Shown: positions 1 to 12,959 of the stretch, piece after piece
Layout: each line of letters opens with the position of its first letter
Numbering within the stretch: the stretch's first letter is position 1
Source: Leptodactylus fallax
Taxonomy: Eukaryota; Chordata; Amphibia; Anura; Leptodactylidae
Assembly: GCA_947044405.1 (NCBI GenBank)
Contig: CAMRHE010000196.1
Location: 1,347,001 to 1,411,000 of the forward strand
Reading direction: 5' to 3'
DNA length: 64,000 bases
Translations under genes and position numbers: made by a program
Notes under the pieces: generated by a model
Seen by the model: the letters and a program-made list of their open reading frames with translations, nothing else
What the model was told of the DNA's origin: nothing
The model's database searches: none

Positions 1-1533
1 CCGCCTACTGAAAAGTGACAACCTTACATGTCAATGTCTGACTTTCAAAACTAGAAGAATCTCTTCAAAAAGCAAAAGATGCGGACCCACAGATCGCTGC
101 TTCAGGGCTCTCAAATCAATGCAGAGCAGGTTATGGATTGGCTAAGTGAGAGGCCACAGATGTGGGTCAGGAAGGGTACGTGTCTAGCTCCTCTATTTCA
201 GGCACCAGCACAACTCTTCACTGAACTCATAGGGGTACACCTTGGCACATGCACAGTGCAGAAGAGATGTACTTCCTTGGCTTCAATGGAGAGCTGTGCA
301 GGCACCAGACACGAGTCCAACAAGACTCATCTTTAGGCAAGTATAAAAGCAGCCATGTAAGCCTTCGGGTCTATAATCTGTGGGTGGTTAGTGCCCCACA
401 AAGTGCTGACAGGATCCCTTTTAAAGGATATGTATGTTCCCCTGGGAATTTTGGGTATGCCAATTAGTGGCGCTAGAGGCACAGATTTGCTTTTTCCATT
501 AAGGAGGAGTAGTTTGCATACTTCTGCCATAAAAAAACAAGGTAGAAAGTTGGCAACCTGGCTCCTGAACTGGGCTATATAGCCCGACCAACCAAACAAA
601 AAGAAAGAGTGTGTGGCCGCCTACCTGACCGTGGGGTCCTATCATGGAACTGCTGAGGTTGTGAGGTAGGTGATGTGCGTGTGGTGATGACTGTGAACCT
701 GGAAGACCCTAGAGGGTAATGAGATCATGGATATTAGACAGGGACTTTAGCATATGGAGCAGGAAAAGCTGAGTGATCAGATTAGAACGTATTCAGGCTC
801 TGTTCACATTAACACTTTTATTTTCTGTCAATATGTTTGAAGAAAATGATAGCATAGTCTGCAGCACTATTCGTGCTGTCAAAAATACCTGAACCAAGCC
901 TGATCCCATTCAAACAAATCTGCCAGTTATGACTAGAAGCAATGATGCTAGTGTGAACGGAGCCTAACCAGGCTCTCTGCCCCAAATCTAAGGGACTCCA
1001 ATATTGCAAAAAATCTAAAAGGGACTGTAACTTATCAATTAAAATGTACTTAAAAATGCATCTTACACACATAAAAATGTATTAACCTTCCAAATACTTT
1101 GATTTACTGTTTTTATTGCATTTGATTTACTTCATGTAATTTTTTCTGTATTTCTCTACGGAATTGCTTTCAGCATCCGCTGGTCGCAGTGAGAACAGGC
1201 AGTGGTTTATCTCCACTTTTCTGTCAAACATTTGAGTTGTCAAATAGCTTAGTTCTCAGTAAAGCTGTGTTTGCACATGGCAATATTTCTTACAAAATAC
1301 TCCTTTATCCATAGTAACACTTATTGCCTGGTTTAACACATAGAAATAAGTGAGAAAAAAAATAAAAACTGTATTTTAACCAACAAAACGGATTGTGCGC
1401 CCATAAAAATGATCGGTATTAACAATGGCAACGGTAAACGTGAAACGTCCAATATTTGCTTTATATACGCGCTGTGATTATCTTTGTGTTCTGAAGTAGC
1501 TGCACTTATGGAAATTTCCATCATATAATGATT
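1..1533. other. Non-coding stretch, no recognised element
   Basis: AT-rich intronic DNA. The short open frames have no recognisable domain. Positions 800-970 look like a decayed dispersed repeat, but I could not define its ends. Confidence 0.5.
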
Positions 1534-1886
1534 GAAAGGGGTTAATTAATTTCTAATATTGATGACCTAGCCTTAGATCTGCATGGATCCAACACTTGGG
1601 CCTCCGCAGATCAGCTGCTCCAGGATAGCGCCGCTCCCAGTAATGTTTACATGCTGGGAGCCGTGCTGCTCACTTGCCTTACAAAGTATAGCAGCAACTA
1701 TACTGCAGAGCTGTCTCAGACTTCAATGGAGTAGTGCTGCAGTACCTAAAGCCATGGCTATGCTTTGTACAGCATGTAAACAATTACCAAGAGCTGCGCT
1801 CTCCTGGAGCTGCTGATCTGTGGGGGGGTCTGGGTCCAAGGCCTAAGGATAGGTCCTCAATATTAGAAAGTGGATAACCCCTTTAA
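1534..1886. repeat. Inverted-repeat MITE-like element (gatcagctg family)
   Basis: The two ends mirror each other. The left side has 'aaaggggtt', 'ctaatattgatgacct' and 'cgcagatcagctgctcc'; the right side, inverted, has 'ggagctgctgatctg', 'aggtcctcaatattag' and 'aacccctttaa'. This palindromic layout of about 350 bp recurs elsewhere in the window. I recall the family as common in frog genomes but cannot name it. Confidence 0.7.
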
Positions 1887-3187
1887 CCCACAGATCGTAT
1901 CTCAGTGGGTGAAAACCTGATCCGTTAAAAAAAAATCTCAGGATTAGGAAAAAAAAAATAAAAATGTTTTTTCTTTTTTCTCCCCCAGAAACAGTGCCAC
2001 ATCTGTCCATAGGCTGTGTCTGGTATTGCATCTGCATAGTACTGAACTGCAATACCAAGCATAGTCCACAGGCATTTGTCCTCGTGCAATTTATTGCTCC
2101 CAGATTATAGGAAACGAATAAAATTCTGAATTTAACATTAGAAGTGATAAAAGAAGACACCATTGCGACAAAGTGATGGCCTCCGTTAATACGTGATCAG
2201 CTGGAAATATAAAATTACATCTTCATGTTCAGGTACAGTATGATCGGAAATGTAAATCTGTATAGCATCCTTACATTTCTAATGAAAGAATGTGGTCAAG
2301 CACACAGAAGAACACTTTGTACAAATGAATGTCTCCGTCAATACAAAAATTCCAATTATAAAATATAAAACACTAACTTAAACAAATCTAATTTAGGATT
2401 GTAGAAAATGTTCCCAACTGCATAATAGAATAGATGAATATTAAACATAATTTTTTACCAATTTTTTCACATTTTTGTGTTGTACGGCAATTGCCACTTC
2501 ATTCCACTAGGTGGCAGTGTAGACACATTAAAAAACACATTGCTCCACTTCCCCTTCTTTTTAACCTTGTCACTTATTTTTTAGTTTGAAATATAGTGTT
2601 TAATTTTATTTTAGGTTATAAAGTAGTCTTTTTATAAACACCGGGTCGTGCACTGTATTTCTCAGCTGAGATTATTTACCAAAAAACTGATCATTTTAAA
2701 TGGATGGAGAAGAATGAGAGTCTGTGTTATTTTCAGATATATACCACTTCTCTCTGTATTAAAGCCAAAGCCAAGGATTGATGTGATGGAGCCATGTTTT
2801 TCCAAAGTATAGCCACCAGAACCTTAAAAGAAATCCGTCTCCTGTCTAGTCATATGACTGAATGTATCAACTGTGATAGAGAAGAATGAACGAATGGTGA
2901 TCAATTCTACGCAAATTCCATAAAATTGACTAAGGCCAAGCATAATGTGACTTTTATATTCAATTCGCGTCACCCCAACGTCACACCACTGTGTTATACC
3001 CAATGCAGGATCTGCAGGGGCGGTTCTCCAATATAGGTTCTTTGAATCCCTTTGTTATGCATAATGTACCCCCCTCTGCCCCAGACCCTGCATTAGGCAT
3101 TATATAGTACATTACTGTTGTCCAGACTGAACCTGTCACTAAGTGGGGCCACTGGACCACCAGGATATACACACTATGAAGATTCCC
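1887..3187. other. Non-coding stretch, mostly unclassified
   Basis: Positions 1890-2060 resemble a partial dispersed repeat that is seen again near 36121-36260 (a shared 'cagtgccacatctgtccatag'-type core, inverted there). The rest is AT-rich sequence in which I recognise nothing. Confidence 0.45.
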
Positions 3188-3533
3188 TTTAAATGGGTTG
3201 TCTGAGAATAACAACTTTTCACCTATCCTTGATGGAGTTCCACCGATCACCAGAACAGGGGTCCGGGGTCCCTCATTTAATGTAGTGATAATTGTGCACA
3301 TCTGCAGCTGCTCCATTTAATATCTATGGGACTAGTAGAAATAACTAAGTGCTGTACTCCGCCATAAAGATTGAGTGGCATTGTCTATGCGCAGCCATGG
3401 CTCCGAATACACAAGGGATCCTTGTTCTTGTGACTGGTGAAGGGTCCAGCGCTGGTACCCCCAAAGCACAGACACTTATCAATCATACTGTGAATAGGTG
3501 ATAAGTTTGTGATTGTGAGAAAAACCCCTTTAA
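3188..3533. repeat. Inverted-repeat MITE-like element
   Basis: It starts 'aaatgggttgtctgagaata' and ends 'aaaaacccctttaag'. Inside are 'cacctatccttgatgg' and a mirrored 'gaataggtgataag'. It shares the layout of the other copies but belongs to a different subfamily, with a 'ccaccgatcaccagaac' core. Confidence 0.6.
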
Positions 3534-4087
3534 GAGTAATTGCGTGACTCAATGCATGACTGCAGATTCTCAACTGAAGTGCTGCAGCAGGTTCAGCTTT
3601 TTATTATTAGATACCAAAGTATCTAATGGAAATACTAATTTTGCCAAGTGGTAGTGATATACAGTACTCTTCCCAACCCCGCGGATGAGCACCTTGCATA
3701 GAACTTGCATGGTACACTGGAGAGCAAAACAAAGCGCTGCATAGCTACATGACGTGAACAACTCTCAGACTTCAGTGTGTCATGAAGAATATTTGATTCT
3801 TATTAAATTGTCCACTAGGGGGTGTTCCAATTGCATATGTAAAATACAACACAACATGTAGGGCAGAGGAGTCAGAAAAAAAGATTAATTACTTAAAATA
3901 CATTATAATAATTAATTAGATGTATATTTGTTGTATATCTGTTTTCACATGAATTCAATCAGTAAGTTTTAATTAATAAAGAGAATTTTTACTACTTCTG
4001 CCTCACCCTGGATGTCAGTCCTTTATGAAGGAGCTGGAGTCAGGCTGTGAACAAATGGAGGAGTTGGAGTTGGTGGTTTGCCCCAAC
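3534..4087. other. Non-coding stretch with a short dispersed-repeat tail
   Basis: Around 4024-4083 is a 'ggagctggagtcagg ... gagttggagttggtgg' segment. It recurs in related form at 19911-19990, so it is a dispersed repeat. Nothing else is recognised. Confidence 0.45.
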
Positions 4088-4632
4088 ACTATGGTTCCTA
4101 TAGGACAACAGCCATTATATTACATGAGGGGGCACTGTGGGGTGCCATTTTACTGAGTGTGAGGGCCATTATACTACATGTGGGGGGGCACTATGGGTTG
4201 CCGTTCTACCGAGTGTGAGGGCCATTATACTATATGCAGAAGCACTGACAGGGACATTTTACAGAGTGTGAGAGCCATTATACTACATGAGGAGGCTGTG
4301 ACAGGGCCATTATACTACATGTGGGGGCTCTGATAGGACCATTATGTTACATGTGGGGGCACTATGTGGTTCTACTGAGTGTGAGGGCCATTATACTATA
4401 CATAGAGGCACTGACAGTGACATTTTACCGAGTTGTGTGGGCCATTATACTACATGTGCAGGCTCTGACAGGGTTATTATAGAACATGTGTGTGAGGGCA
4501 TCATCATAATACATGTGGGAGCGATATGGGGCACTATTATGTTACAAGTGGGGTGCCATTATATCACATGTGGGAGCACTGACTGGGCCATTATAATACA
4601 CGTAGGGGCACTGAAGGAGCCATTACATAACT
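4088..4632. repeat. Degenerate minisatellite, units about 33 and 53 bp
   Basis: The phrase 'ggccattatactacatgtg', followed by a G-rich 'ggggcactgacagg', recurs about a dozen times with drift. Longer units add 'gacattttaccgagtgtgag'. The open frame running through part of it is a by-product of the repeat. Confidence 0.8.
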
Positions 4633-5707
4633 GTTGACAGACGCTCCATTCAAAGCCTTATTTTATTAACATTTATAAGTGATCGCTACTTTTGGGGGTA
4701 CTTCAGTTGGGACGTTCTCTCACAAGGGGGTACTTTGCTGGAGAAACACTACTATAGGAGACGTCAGAGGAGGAGATATTATATACCCCATAAAACAAAA
4801 CCCCCCTATCAGAGTCTGTTGGGACTCCCATAAGCTGTGGTACAGTCCAGCTATTGGCCAGAATATCCCCAGAACTGATAACATGGGGTGTTCAGGCTTT
4901 AACAATGTTAATGTTATTGCGGTTGATTTTTATACATCTATTTTTGCTTCAGCGAGTCTGTCAAACTACAGAAGATATTTTTCACAGATACTTAGATTTT
5001 AATGTTACAGTAATAAGCATAAAACACAATCTGCTTGACGCCGAACATTTTAGAACTTGTGAAAATAACCACGACAGAACGGGACTGTGGGGTCAGGGAT
5101 GAGCGGGTGCTCAGTACTTTAGGCCTGGCATTACATTAGCTGGGCGGCTCTCTTTAGGCTTTTTAGCAGGTAAGCACAGCATGTTCGGAAATAGCCGTCA
5201 TTAAATGAAGAGCTGTCAATCATGTCGCCAAGAGACGATGATATGTTAATTGCAACGTTCTCCGAATTGGCTCATAAAAAGGTAATAACTGGAGCTCCTG
5301 TCATACTAAGCGAGGAGTGAACAGTGACACCTAAATATTTAATAGTAGTTCTGTTCTAGACTGAGAGGCAATGACTATGATAGGGGAGGGACCGGAATAA
5401 ATGGAACAACATTCAAGGCTACACATAAAATAACCATATTTTGTAGCCCAATCTACTCGTCTTCAGTCAATCATATACACTGGTCACAGAGAGGACAGGA
5501 ACGCCTAAGACACCCTATAATGAATGTATCACTGGAAAACATGTTCTCTAAAATCAGGGTTTTATTACAAAATTGTCAAAATTTTTTGGAAGGTTTATTT
5601 TTGAATGTGACAATCCGAACCTTGTCAGCATTGGTGTATAGACTGAGCCAAAATGAGGCCATAGGGTGGGAGCATTAATGACAGCTCTATTGTATAGATG
5701 AATAACA
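4633..5707. other. Non-coding stretch, nothing recognised
   Basis: Low-complexity and unique-looking AT-rich DNA. The open frames at 4679-5102 overlap each other on both strands and show no domain. Confidence 0.5.
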
Positions 5708-5709
5708 TA

Positions 5710-7350
<1,641 letters not shown>

Positions 7351-7352
7351 TA

Positions 7353-8890
7353 GTGCAGGGGTCGTTCAGGCGAAGAAAAATGAAGAGCAATTGAGTGGAA
7401 CGTGTGCCTCAGATTCCTGTTCATTGTCCAGTTCTCTGCCACGGATTTCAGTCGCCGATCAGCCCCTCTTGAATGGGGCAGATCAGCCGACTGTTTGGTT
7501 CTAAGATTGATCAAGCAGGACACTTATTTTTCAAGGTCTTGCTCCAATTGAAAACAATAGGAGGCAAACAGATATGCCTCCCACTGATCCGTGCAGAAAG
7601 GGGCACTCACTTCTGCGCATGGGTTTCCGTTTGGGGAGTCCGCTTGGGGACCTTGTGAACGGAAACCTAATCCGCATAAAAAAGTGGTTACGAAAAATGC
7701 GGAGAGAAAAATGCTGCTTGCAGGACGTTTCTCTCCGCATTTTTCACACGGAGAGGGGAATGGAATGGCCCGAATGCAGATATGAACTGGGCCTATGACA
7801 TTTTTCTTCCATTTAATTTAGTTGCCATAAAAGAGGTGGTAAAACACATCTGTCAGTATTTTCGGCTATATTCATAGGATAGAAATAGGAATACATCTTT
7901 ACCACCACCACATTTTTCCTTCACACAAATCTGCTCAGAGCGACAAATGATCAAGAAAACTAAAAACAACTACAACCTACTGACTTCATTTATCAGCATG
8001 TATGATGTTCACCTATTACACTGCGGAAACTGGGGGATACATACTTAAGGCAAGTCTATGTTCATTTTGATTGGGGGCCCCACCCACATGGTTTAATGCC
8101 CCCTTTACATTGCCCCTTTATTGGCCCCCATACAATATAGCTGTGTACTGTAGAGCTATATGGGGTCATACAATGGCCCCATGTACATGGTTATCCGGCA
8201 GATTTCTGCTCTTAACATATAGAAACAATTTGGGACAATTTGTCGCAAATTCTTGCAGTTTAGAATATATTTGTCATCCACATCAATATAACCCAGTCCA
8301 AATGTACTGATACTGGAGACACCTGAACGACCATGATCCAGGTGAATCTCCATGAACTAGAGCAGCCGCAGGATTGGACTGGCACAAAAAGAAGGTTCCA
8401 AAACAAAATCCATCCCGTCACATGACCAAGCAGAAATGGGCAGTGTCTGAGCGCTCTGTATAACGTCTGAATCAATAGTTCTGCTTATAAAAATAGTATT
8501 ACTGGATCTAACCAACCATTCATGTGACATATCCCGGTCAGACAAGCTGTAGTCTGTAGGGACATTGGTGGAGACATTCTGGCATAGAAGTGTGATAATG
8601 TGGTGCACCTAAGGTGGTGCACCTTGTGCTATAAGATACTCCGCATCCTGCATTCTGCACCTTAACAGGTGAGCGGAGCCAGGCGGGACCAACTGGGGAC
8701 GCCTCAGCCTGAAATATTTATTAAAACTTGTGCCAGAAAAATGGTGCGAGTTATACAGGAAATTGACGCCAGTCTTAATAAAATTCACCACTTATGTTCT
8801 TCTTTTGTCTGAACCTGAAAGCTGTCACTATTGGTTCACTAGGTCACTAGGTTTTTTTTTAAAGCATCTTTTAAAGACTCAGTGTTGTGC
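7353..8890. repeat. Non-coding stretch with foldback-like repeats
   Basis: At 7530-7795 is a repeat with mirrored segments around 'ttccgtttggggagtccgc' and 'aaaaatgcggagagaaaa/ctctccgcattttt'. A relative lies near 33940-34130. Positions 8600-8800 hold a 'ggtgcacc...cagtcttaata' segment with a distant relative at 58500-58830. The rest is unrecognised. Confidence 0.5.
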
Positions 8891-9180
8891 CTCTGTTATT
8901 CCTCCTGGAAATTAATGAATACATTAACAACTGAGTATCATCAGCTTGAGGTGTTTCCTGGCACATTCTCACACTGTCCAATCATCCAATCAGCGCAGAG
9001 TTGTGTAAGGACATATCCCTTTGACCAAGTGCAATAACACCACCCAGGCAGTCATTCATTAATAACAGAGGAACAGATAATTCTAAGAAAAGACATACCA
9101 GAATTGTTATTTTATGGGGATTGCAGGTATTTACTAAGAAAAACATGTCAAGAGAACTGACCGGTCCTCTTTAACATTTC
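8891..9180. repeat. MITE-like repeat (gaggaacag...aattgttattttatg family)
   Basis: The segment has 'taacagaggaacagataattctaag' split around 9060-9085, then 'aattgttattttatggggat' and a 'gaccggtcctctttaa' end. The same order recurs at 12960-13347 and, more weakly, at 45388-45676, so it is an interspersed element of about 300-380 bp. Confidence 0.55.
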
Positions 9181-9241
9181 CTCCGGACTGGAGGAACAGT
9201 CTCTTTATAAAAGGACATGTTTACTGGACCATATTGATATG

Positions 9242-9473
9242 TTAAGGGGGTTATTCAGTTTTTAATATTGACGGCCTATCCTTAGGATAAGCCATCAATA
9301 TTAAACCTGCAAGGGTCCAAATCCCAGGCCCACCGCAGATCAGCTGCTCCAGACAATGTTTACATACAGGAAGATGCGCTGTTCCAGAACAGCTGATCTG
9401 CAGGGGTCCTGGGTTTTGGATCCCTAAAGGTCTAATATTGACGACTTATCCTGGAAACTGGATAACCTCTTTG
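9242..9473. repeat. Inverted-repeat MITE-like element, short copy (gatcagctg family)
   Basis: The ends are 'ttaagggggttattcag' and 'ctggataacctctttga'. The inverted internal pairs are 'taatattgacggcctatcc' with 'taatattgacgacttatcc', and 'cgcagatcagctgctcc' with 'acagctgatctgcagg'. It is about 120 bp shorter than the copy at 1534-1886. Confidence 0.65.
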
Positions 9474-9954
9474 ACATACAACTTATGGTAATAAAGTGGA
9501 TAGACCTACAATAAATAAAAGGGGTATTCTGGTTTCACCAAATAACACAAATTATGTGTATAATGAATTTTGCAGTGTAATTCCTGGACATATTTCTCAT
9601 GAACTTCAATATCACCGCTTGCTGTGAACCTTCATTATTTACTATTTAAGCAGCACCAACTGGTTTTATCGCAAATTATTACTTATTCATACAGATTATT
9701 AACTACCGTGCTGTTTTGCATTATTTATATTATATGAAGACCATGAGAAATTATTACAGAAAGTTATATTGGAAATTTGTATAATTTTTCATTATACAAA
9801 AAGTGAAAACAACATTAACCCCCCACCCCCACCACCAGCTTTTCTGTGATATGCTCCTTTGGTCACTGGTCTCTGTTGCCCATCAGATGTGATTCAGTGC
9901 CCATTACGTGGTATCAAGTCACTAATTCCCATCTCCTATGGTGACGGAGATGAT

Positions 9955-10214
9955 ACATCTCTATGGTAGCCACTGACTGGTCGCTACAGTAGCCCACTGG
10001 ATTGACAACGTGTATTATCATTTTTATTTGCCATTAAAGGAAAACGGTCAGGTCGATTTGGGACACTAAACCCCTAGTCTATAAGAACCTGTGGGTGGGT
10101 TATTGTCCCAAATCGACCTGACAGGTTTGTTTTAATGGCAAATAAAAATGACAGTACCTGTTGTCAATCCAATGGACTACTGTAGCGACTAGTCAATGGC
10201 TACCATAGAGATGT
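9955..10214. repeat. Large foldback: two 111-bp arms around a 38-bp loop
   Basis: The left arm is 9955-10065 and the right arm 10104-10214. The right arm read in reverse complement repeats the left arm in order: acatctctatggtagcca, gtcgctacagtag, ggattgacaac, tttttatttgccattaaa, gtcaggtcgatttgggac. There are scattered mismatches. It looks like a MITE palindrome. Confidence 0.85.
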
Positions 10215-10506
10215 CCAAATCGCCCTGTTTTAATTTCATCTGTGCCCACATAGTCTGAGGAGTTTCATTGGACTCATCTCTGGTGCTCTCTGCGCCTGCG
10301 CGGTTCTTCAGTGAAGCTGAGGATGTACACCCTGGCTTCACTGCACAAGTGCCAGAGGTACGGGGCATGTACACTGAAGCCGGAGTGTACTCCTCTAGCT
10401 TCAGTGAAGAACTGCTCTGGTGCGAGGAGTACAGCGGCAGGGTGAGTAAAAAGCTAAGGACCAGCGGGTGGTTTAGTCCCAAATCACCCTGACAGATTCC
10501 CTTTAA
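10215..10506. repeat. MITE-like element next to the foldback
   Basis: It ends 'caccctgacagattcccttta' and shares the 'tcaggtcgatttggga'-type edge with the foldback. Internally, 'cttcagtgaagctgagg' and 'ctctagcttcagtgaaga' are inverted relatives. It may be a second member of the same family inserted end to end. Confidence 0.5.
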
Positions 10507-10555
10507 GCATACAACCTATGGCTGCTGTGATATACAACATATTGCATGTATAGTA

Positions 10556-10729
10556 CAGTTGGGAAAAAAAGTATTTAGTCAGCCACCAATTGTTCTCCCA
10601 CTTAAAAAGATGAGGCTGGCCTGTAATTGACATCATAGGTAGACCTCAACTATGAGAGACAAAATGAGAAAACAAATCCAGAAAATCACATTGTCTGATT
10701 TTTTAAGAATTTATTTGCAAATAAATTCT
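10556..10729 (+). mobile_element. Tc1 element C relic: one inverted repeat only
   Basis: A TA at 10554-10555 is followed by CAGTTGGGAAAAAAAGTATT and then the complete left inverted repeat seen at 50431 onward (agtcagccaccaattg, gtagacctcaactatgag, cacattgtctgatttttt). At 10706-10729 it passes into a perfect 24-bp palindrome centred on ttgcaa. Here the left repeat runs directly into the first bases of the opposite repeat, and recognisable sequence then stops. The whole transposase is missing. Confidence 0.85.
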
Positions 10730-10734
10730 CAATG

Positions 10735-10790
10735 AATATATATGAGTATATCTCAATATGAGTATATCTCAATGAATCTCATTCTATTGC
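10735..10790. repeat. Short tandem repeat, gagtatatctcaat
   Basis: The phrase 'atgagtatatctcaat' occurs twice, and partly a third time, immediately after the Tc1 relic. Confidence 0.6.
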
Positions 10791-11120
10791 AAAAGTTATA
10801 CAAGCTTCTCATAGTTAGGTTACAATATTAGCTGTAAAAAGACAGCAAACTGCTATTCTATCAAAATAACTTTAATGTGTAGAATTTAGTGCCCCGCTGA
10901 AATCTGAGATGGCTTGTATGTTGCATCTGAATGTGTATTACAGTAATATAACAAGAGGTGAATAAGGTGAACTATCCACGTAAGACTTATTATTAGGCAC
11001 CACAATAGAGAAACTGCATAAAACGTGCTCCGGCAGCTTCTAATAAGAGATGGTATATGCAGAATTACATGAAGAATCTGCAGTCAGCGGCCTCTATGTT
11101 GATGTTTAGTCTGTGCATAC

Positions 11121-11210
11121 CTGAAAGAATCCAGGAGGAACTGGACCCACTGGCATTCCATCCCCCGGGGGCATATTTCCTAGAACAGGACTGGGTGCAG
11201 CTGCAGCACT
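11121..11210 (-). CDS. ssbp2: ssbp2 internal coding exon (30 codons, phase 0 at both ends)
   Basis: The minus strand reads [12 protein letters not shown], then M, then [17 protein letters not shown], 30 codons without a stop. This corresponds to about residues 95-124 of vertebrate SSBP2, just after the N-terminal LUFS/LisH region and at the start of the proline/glycine-rich domain. The exon is bounded by a polypyrimidine acceptor (tttgtttccttgcag, just above 11210) and a donor (CAG/gtatgc, just below 11121), and 90 bp keeps phase 0. [15 protein letters not shown] fits SSBP2 better than the paralogues: as I recall, SSBP3 has NDGMPGGPIPPGFFQ and SSBP4 diverges more. The only difference I see from the human sequence as I remember it is Met for Ile after GN. 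SSBP proteins bind LDB1/CLIM cofactors and stabilise LIM-homeodomain transcription complexes in the nucleus. The adjacent exons are not visible in the window. Confidence 0.93.
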
Positions 11211-11270
11211 CTGCAAGGAAACAAAATGTTACCATTAGTGTCAGTCTTATCTGTAACTCTGTCATCTAAG
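11211..11270 (-). promoter_or_regulatory. ssbp2: Splice acceptor and branch region of the ssbp2 exon
   Basis: Read on the minus strand, the intron ends in a pyrimidine-rich tttgtttccttgcag directly before the exon. A branch-point-like 'gacactaatgg' lies about 30-40 nt upstream. This arrangement, with an in-frame exon and a matching donor on the other side, is what makes the exon call strong. Confidence 0.75.
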
Positions 11271-11382
11271 AGCATGACCCCAGAACACTGCATTTACATA
11301 CGGCCCACCATAACATCACCTACACAAAAATACCTACACTAGTTAAAATGAACCTGTCAGGTGATTTCTGCTGCCCGATCTG

Positions 11383-11572
11383 AGAGCAGGATAGCAGAGC
11401 TCTGTGATATAAGGGTGCATATGATTCAGAGCAGGATAGCAGAGCTCTGTGATATACAGGTGTATGTGATTCAGAGCAGGATAGCAGAGCTCTGTGATAT
11501 ATGGGTGCATATGATTCAGAGCAGGATAGCAGAGCTCTGTGATATACAGGTGTATGTGATTCAGAGCAGGAT
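11383..11572. repeat. 45-bp tandem repeat, four copies, with 90-bp higher-order period
   Basis: The unit starts agagcaggatagcagagctc and is exactly 45 bp, repeated four times plus 10 bp. Copies 1 and 3 carry 'gggtgcatatgattc'; copies 2 and 4 carry 'caggtgtatgtgattc'. The array therefore behaves as a duplicated 90-bp dimer. Because 45 is a multiple of three, it creates an open frame that is not a gene. Confidence 0.95.
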
Positions 11573-12959
11573 TTCTAAATACACAGCAGAGCGATTCCTG
11601 CCAGGACTCCTATGAGAGCTAGAGAGAGTCCTGCTTACCCTGCACACACAGTGATTGACAGCTCTCCCTATATTACTGTGTGAACACAGGTGGCTGTCAG
11701 GATTTAAGGTGCCCTTACACCTTCAAAAGCTGCCAGCCAACAGCTATTTCTCCTGACACCCAACTACCTCATTCACATACAAGCTTGTCATGGCCAAGTG
11801 TGCATGTGTTCTGAACAAGAAGAGGCGAGTTAGCTATTGCCAGACATTCTGAAGCCAGAAGGAAATTTAACCTCAGACAGTTCAGCTTCTCCCCCTATTA
11901 AAGTACAGTGTACGTAAAAAAACAGAGTAGTCATGCTTTTCAGACAGGGAAATCATCCCAAGAATGGGGGACCCATTTGTTCTATCAATCAATGTGGGTG
12001 CCAACCAAAGCCCTTCAACCATGACATAATGGACACCTGATGAAAGAGGTGTTAAAATCGGGATAGACAAAAAGGTAGGAGACAGTCAGACTATTCCAGT
12101 GTAAACCTAAGACTTTAGGGCTGCTTCAAATCACGTAGTATAGAATTACTTAAAGCGTACCTTACCTTTAAACAAACTTTGCATAAATCAATAGTACCGT
12201 GTGTGTACATGAGGAATTCCTGGCCATTATAGGGCTTGTATTCAGCATTTTTCACTCAGGACATTATAGAGAAGTACTGCCTGTATTGATGCGAATAAAG
12301 CACTTGGGGTGAGACAGAAACTTCCTACTCAGGGGCGTAGATATAGGTGTGCAGAGAGGGCAATCGCTACTTGGCCATGGAATCTCAGGTGGCCCAAAGG
12401 CCATTCTACAACATATGAAGACACCAGCATTATAGCTAGCACATGTAAGCAGGGCCCACATTACATATTTTTCATTGGGGCCCAGGAGCTTCAAGTTCTG
12501 TTCCTACTCATTATCCAGAAACCTCCGTCTGTGTCTGTTTGACCCCTCTCACTCAGATCCTACTCAACACCCAAATCCATAATCTTTCTCTAGGAGCTAG
12601 CAACTGCATGGATTCAGCAGAGATTTCAGAGTGAATGTCAGTTTAGCAGGAGGGACCAGGAATAGAACCTTATACATGACATTTATATTTGGTTGTACTA
12701 TTGATTTGCAAAGTTTGTTGAAAAGTTACTGACCATTTACATTATAGAATATATGGAATGATTAAAATGCCCTATTTAGCCGGGGGAAAACCCTAATAAT
12801 ACCAAGAATAAATCTAAACTGAACAAGAATGCGCTCCAGTTCTGTATTACAGCAGCCTGCAGTTTGATACATAGGTCAACCAATGTCAAGATTTTTGCAT
12901 TTTTATTAATAACATTTCATTACTTTTCTTTATGTGGGTCTCTAATATATTACATAAGG
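11573..12959. other. Non-coding stretch with a dispersed repeat at about 12305-12500
   Basis: The segment beginning 'tcaggggcgtagatatagg' and passing through 'gcagggcccacatt' and 'ttggggcccagg' looks like a frog interspersed repeat I have seen in this form. I cannot name the family. The rest is unrecognised. Confidence 0.45.

Noticed and set aside
4344..4637. 97-codon frame in the minisatellite
   Set aside because: By-product of the degenerate tandem repeat.
11065..11265. 66-codon minus-strand frame across the ssbp2 exon (cysteine- and serine-rich product)
   Set aside because: It is the wrong phase. The conserved SSBP2 translation is in another frame and is bounded by splice sites.
11383..11572. 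Regular array considered as CRISPR
   Set aside because: Units are contiguous with no variable spacers, and the context is a vertebrate intron.
11361..11615. 84-codon frame with a fourfold repeat (SRIAELCDI)
   Set aside because: The frame exists because a 45-bp DNA repeat is a multiple of three; there is no start context or known domain.
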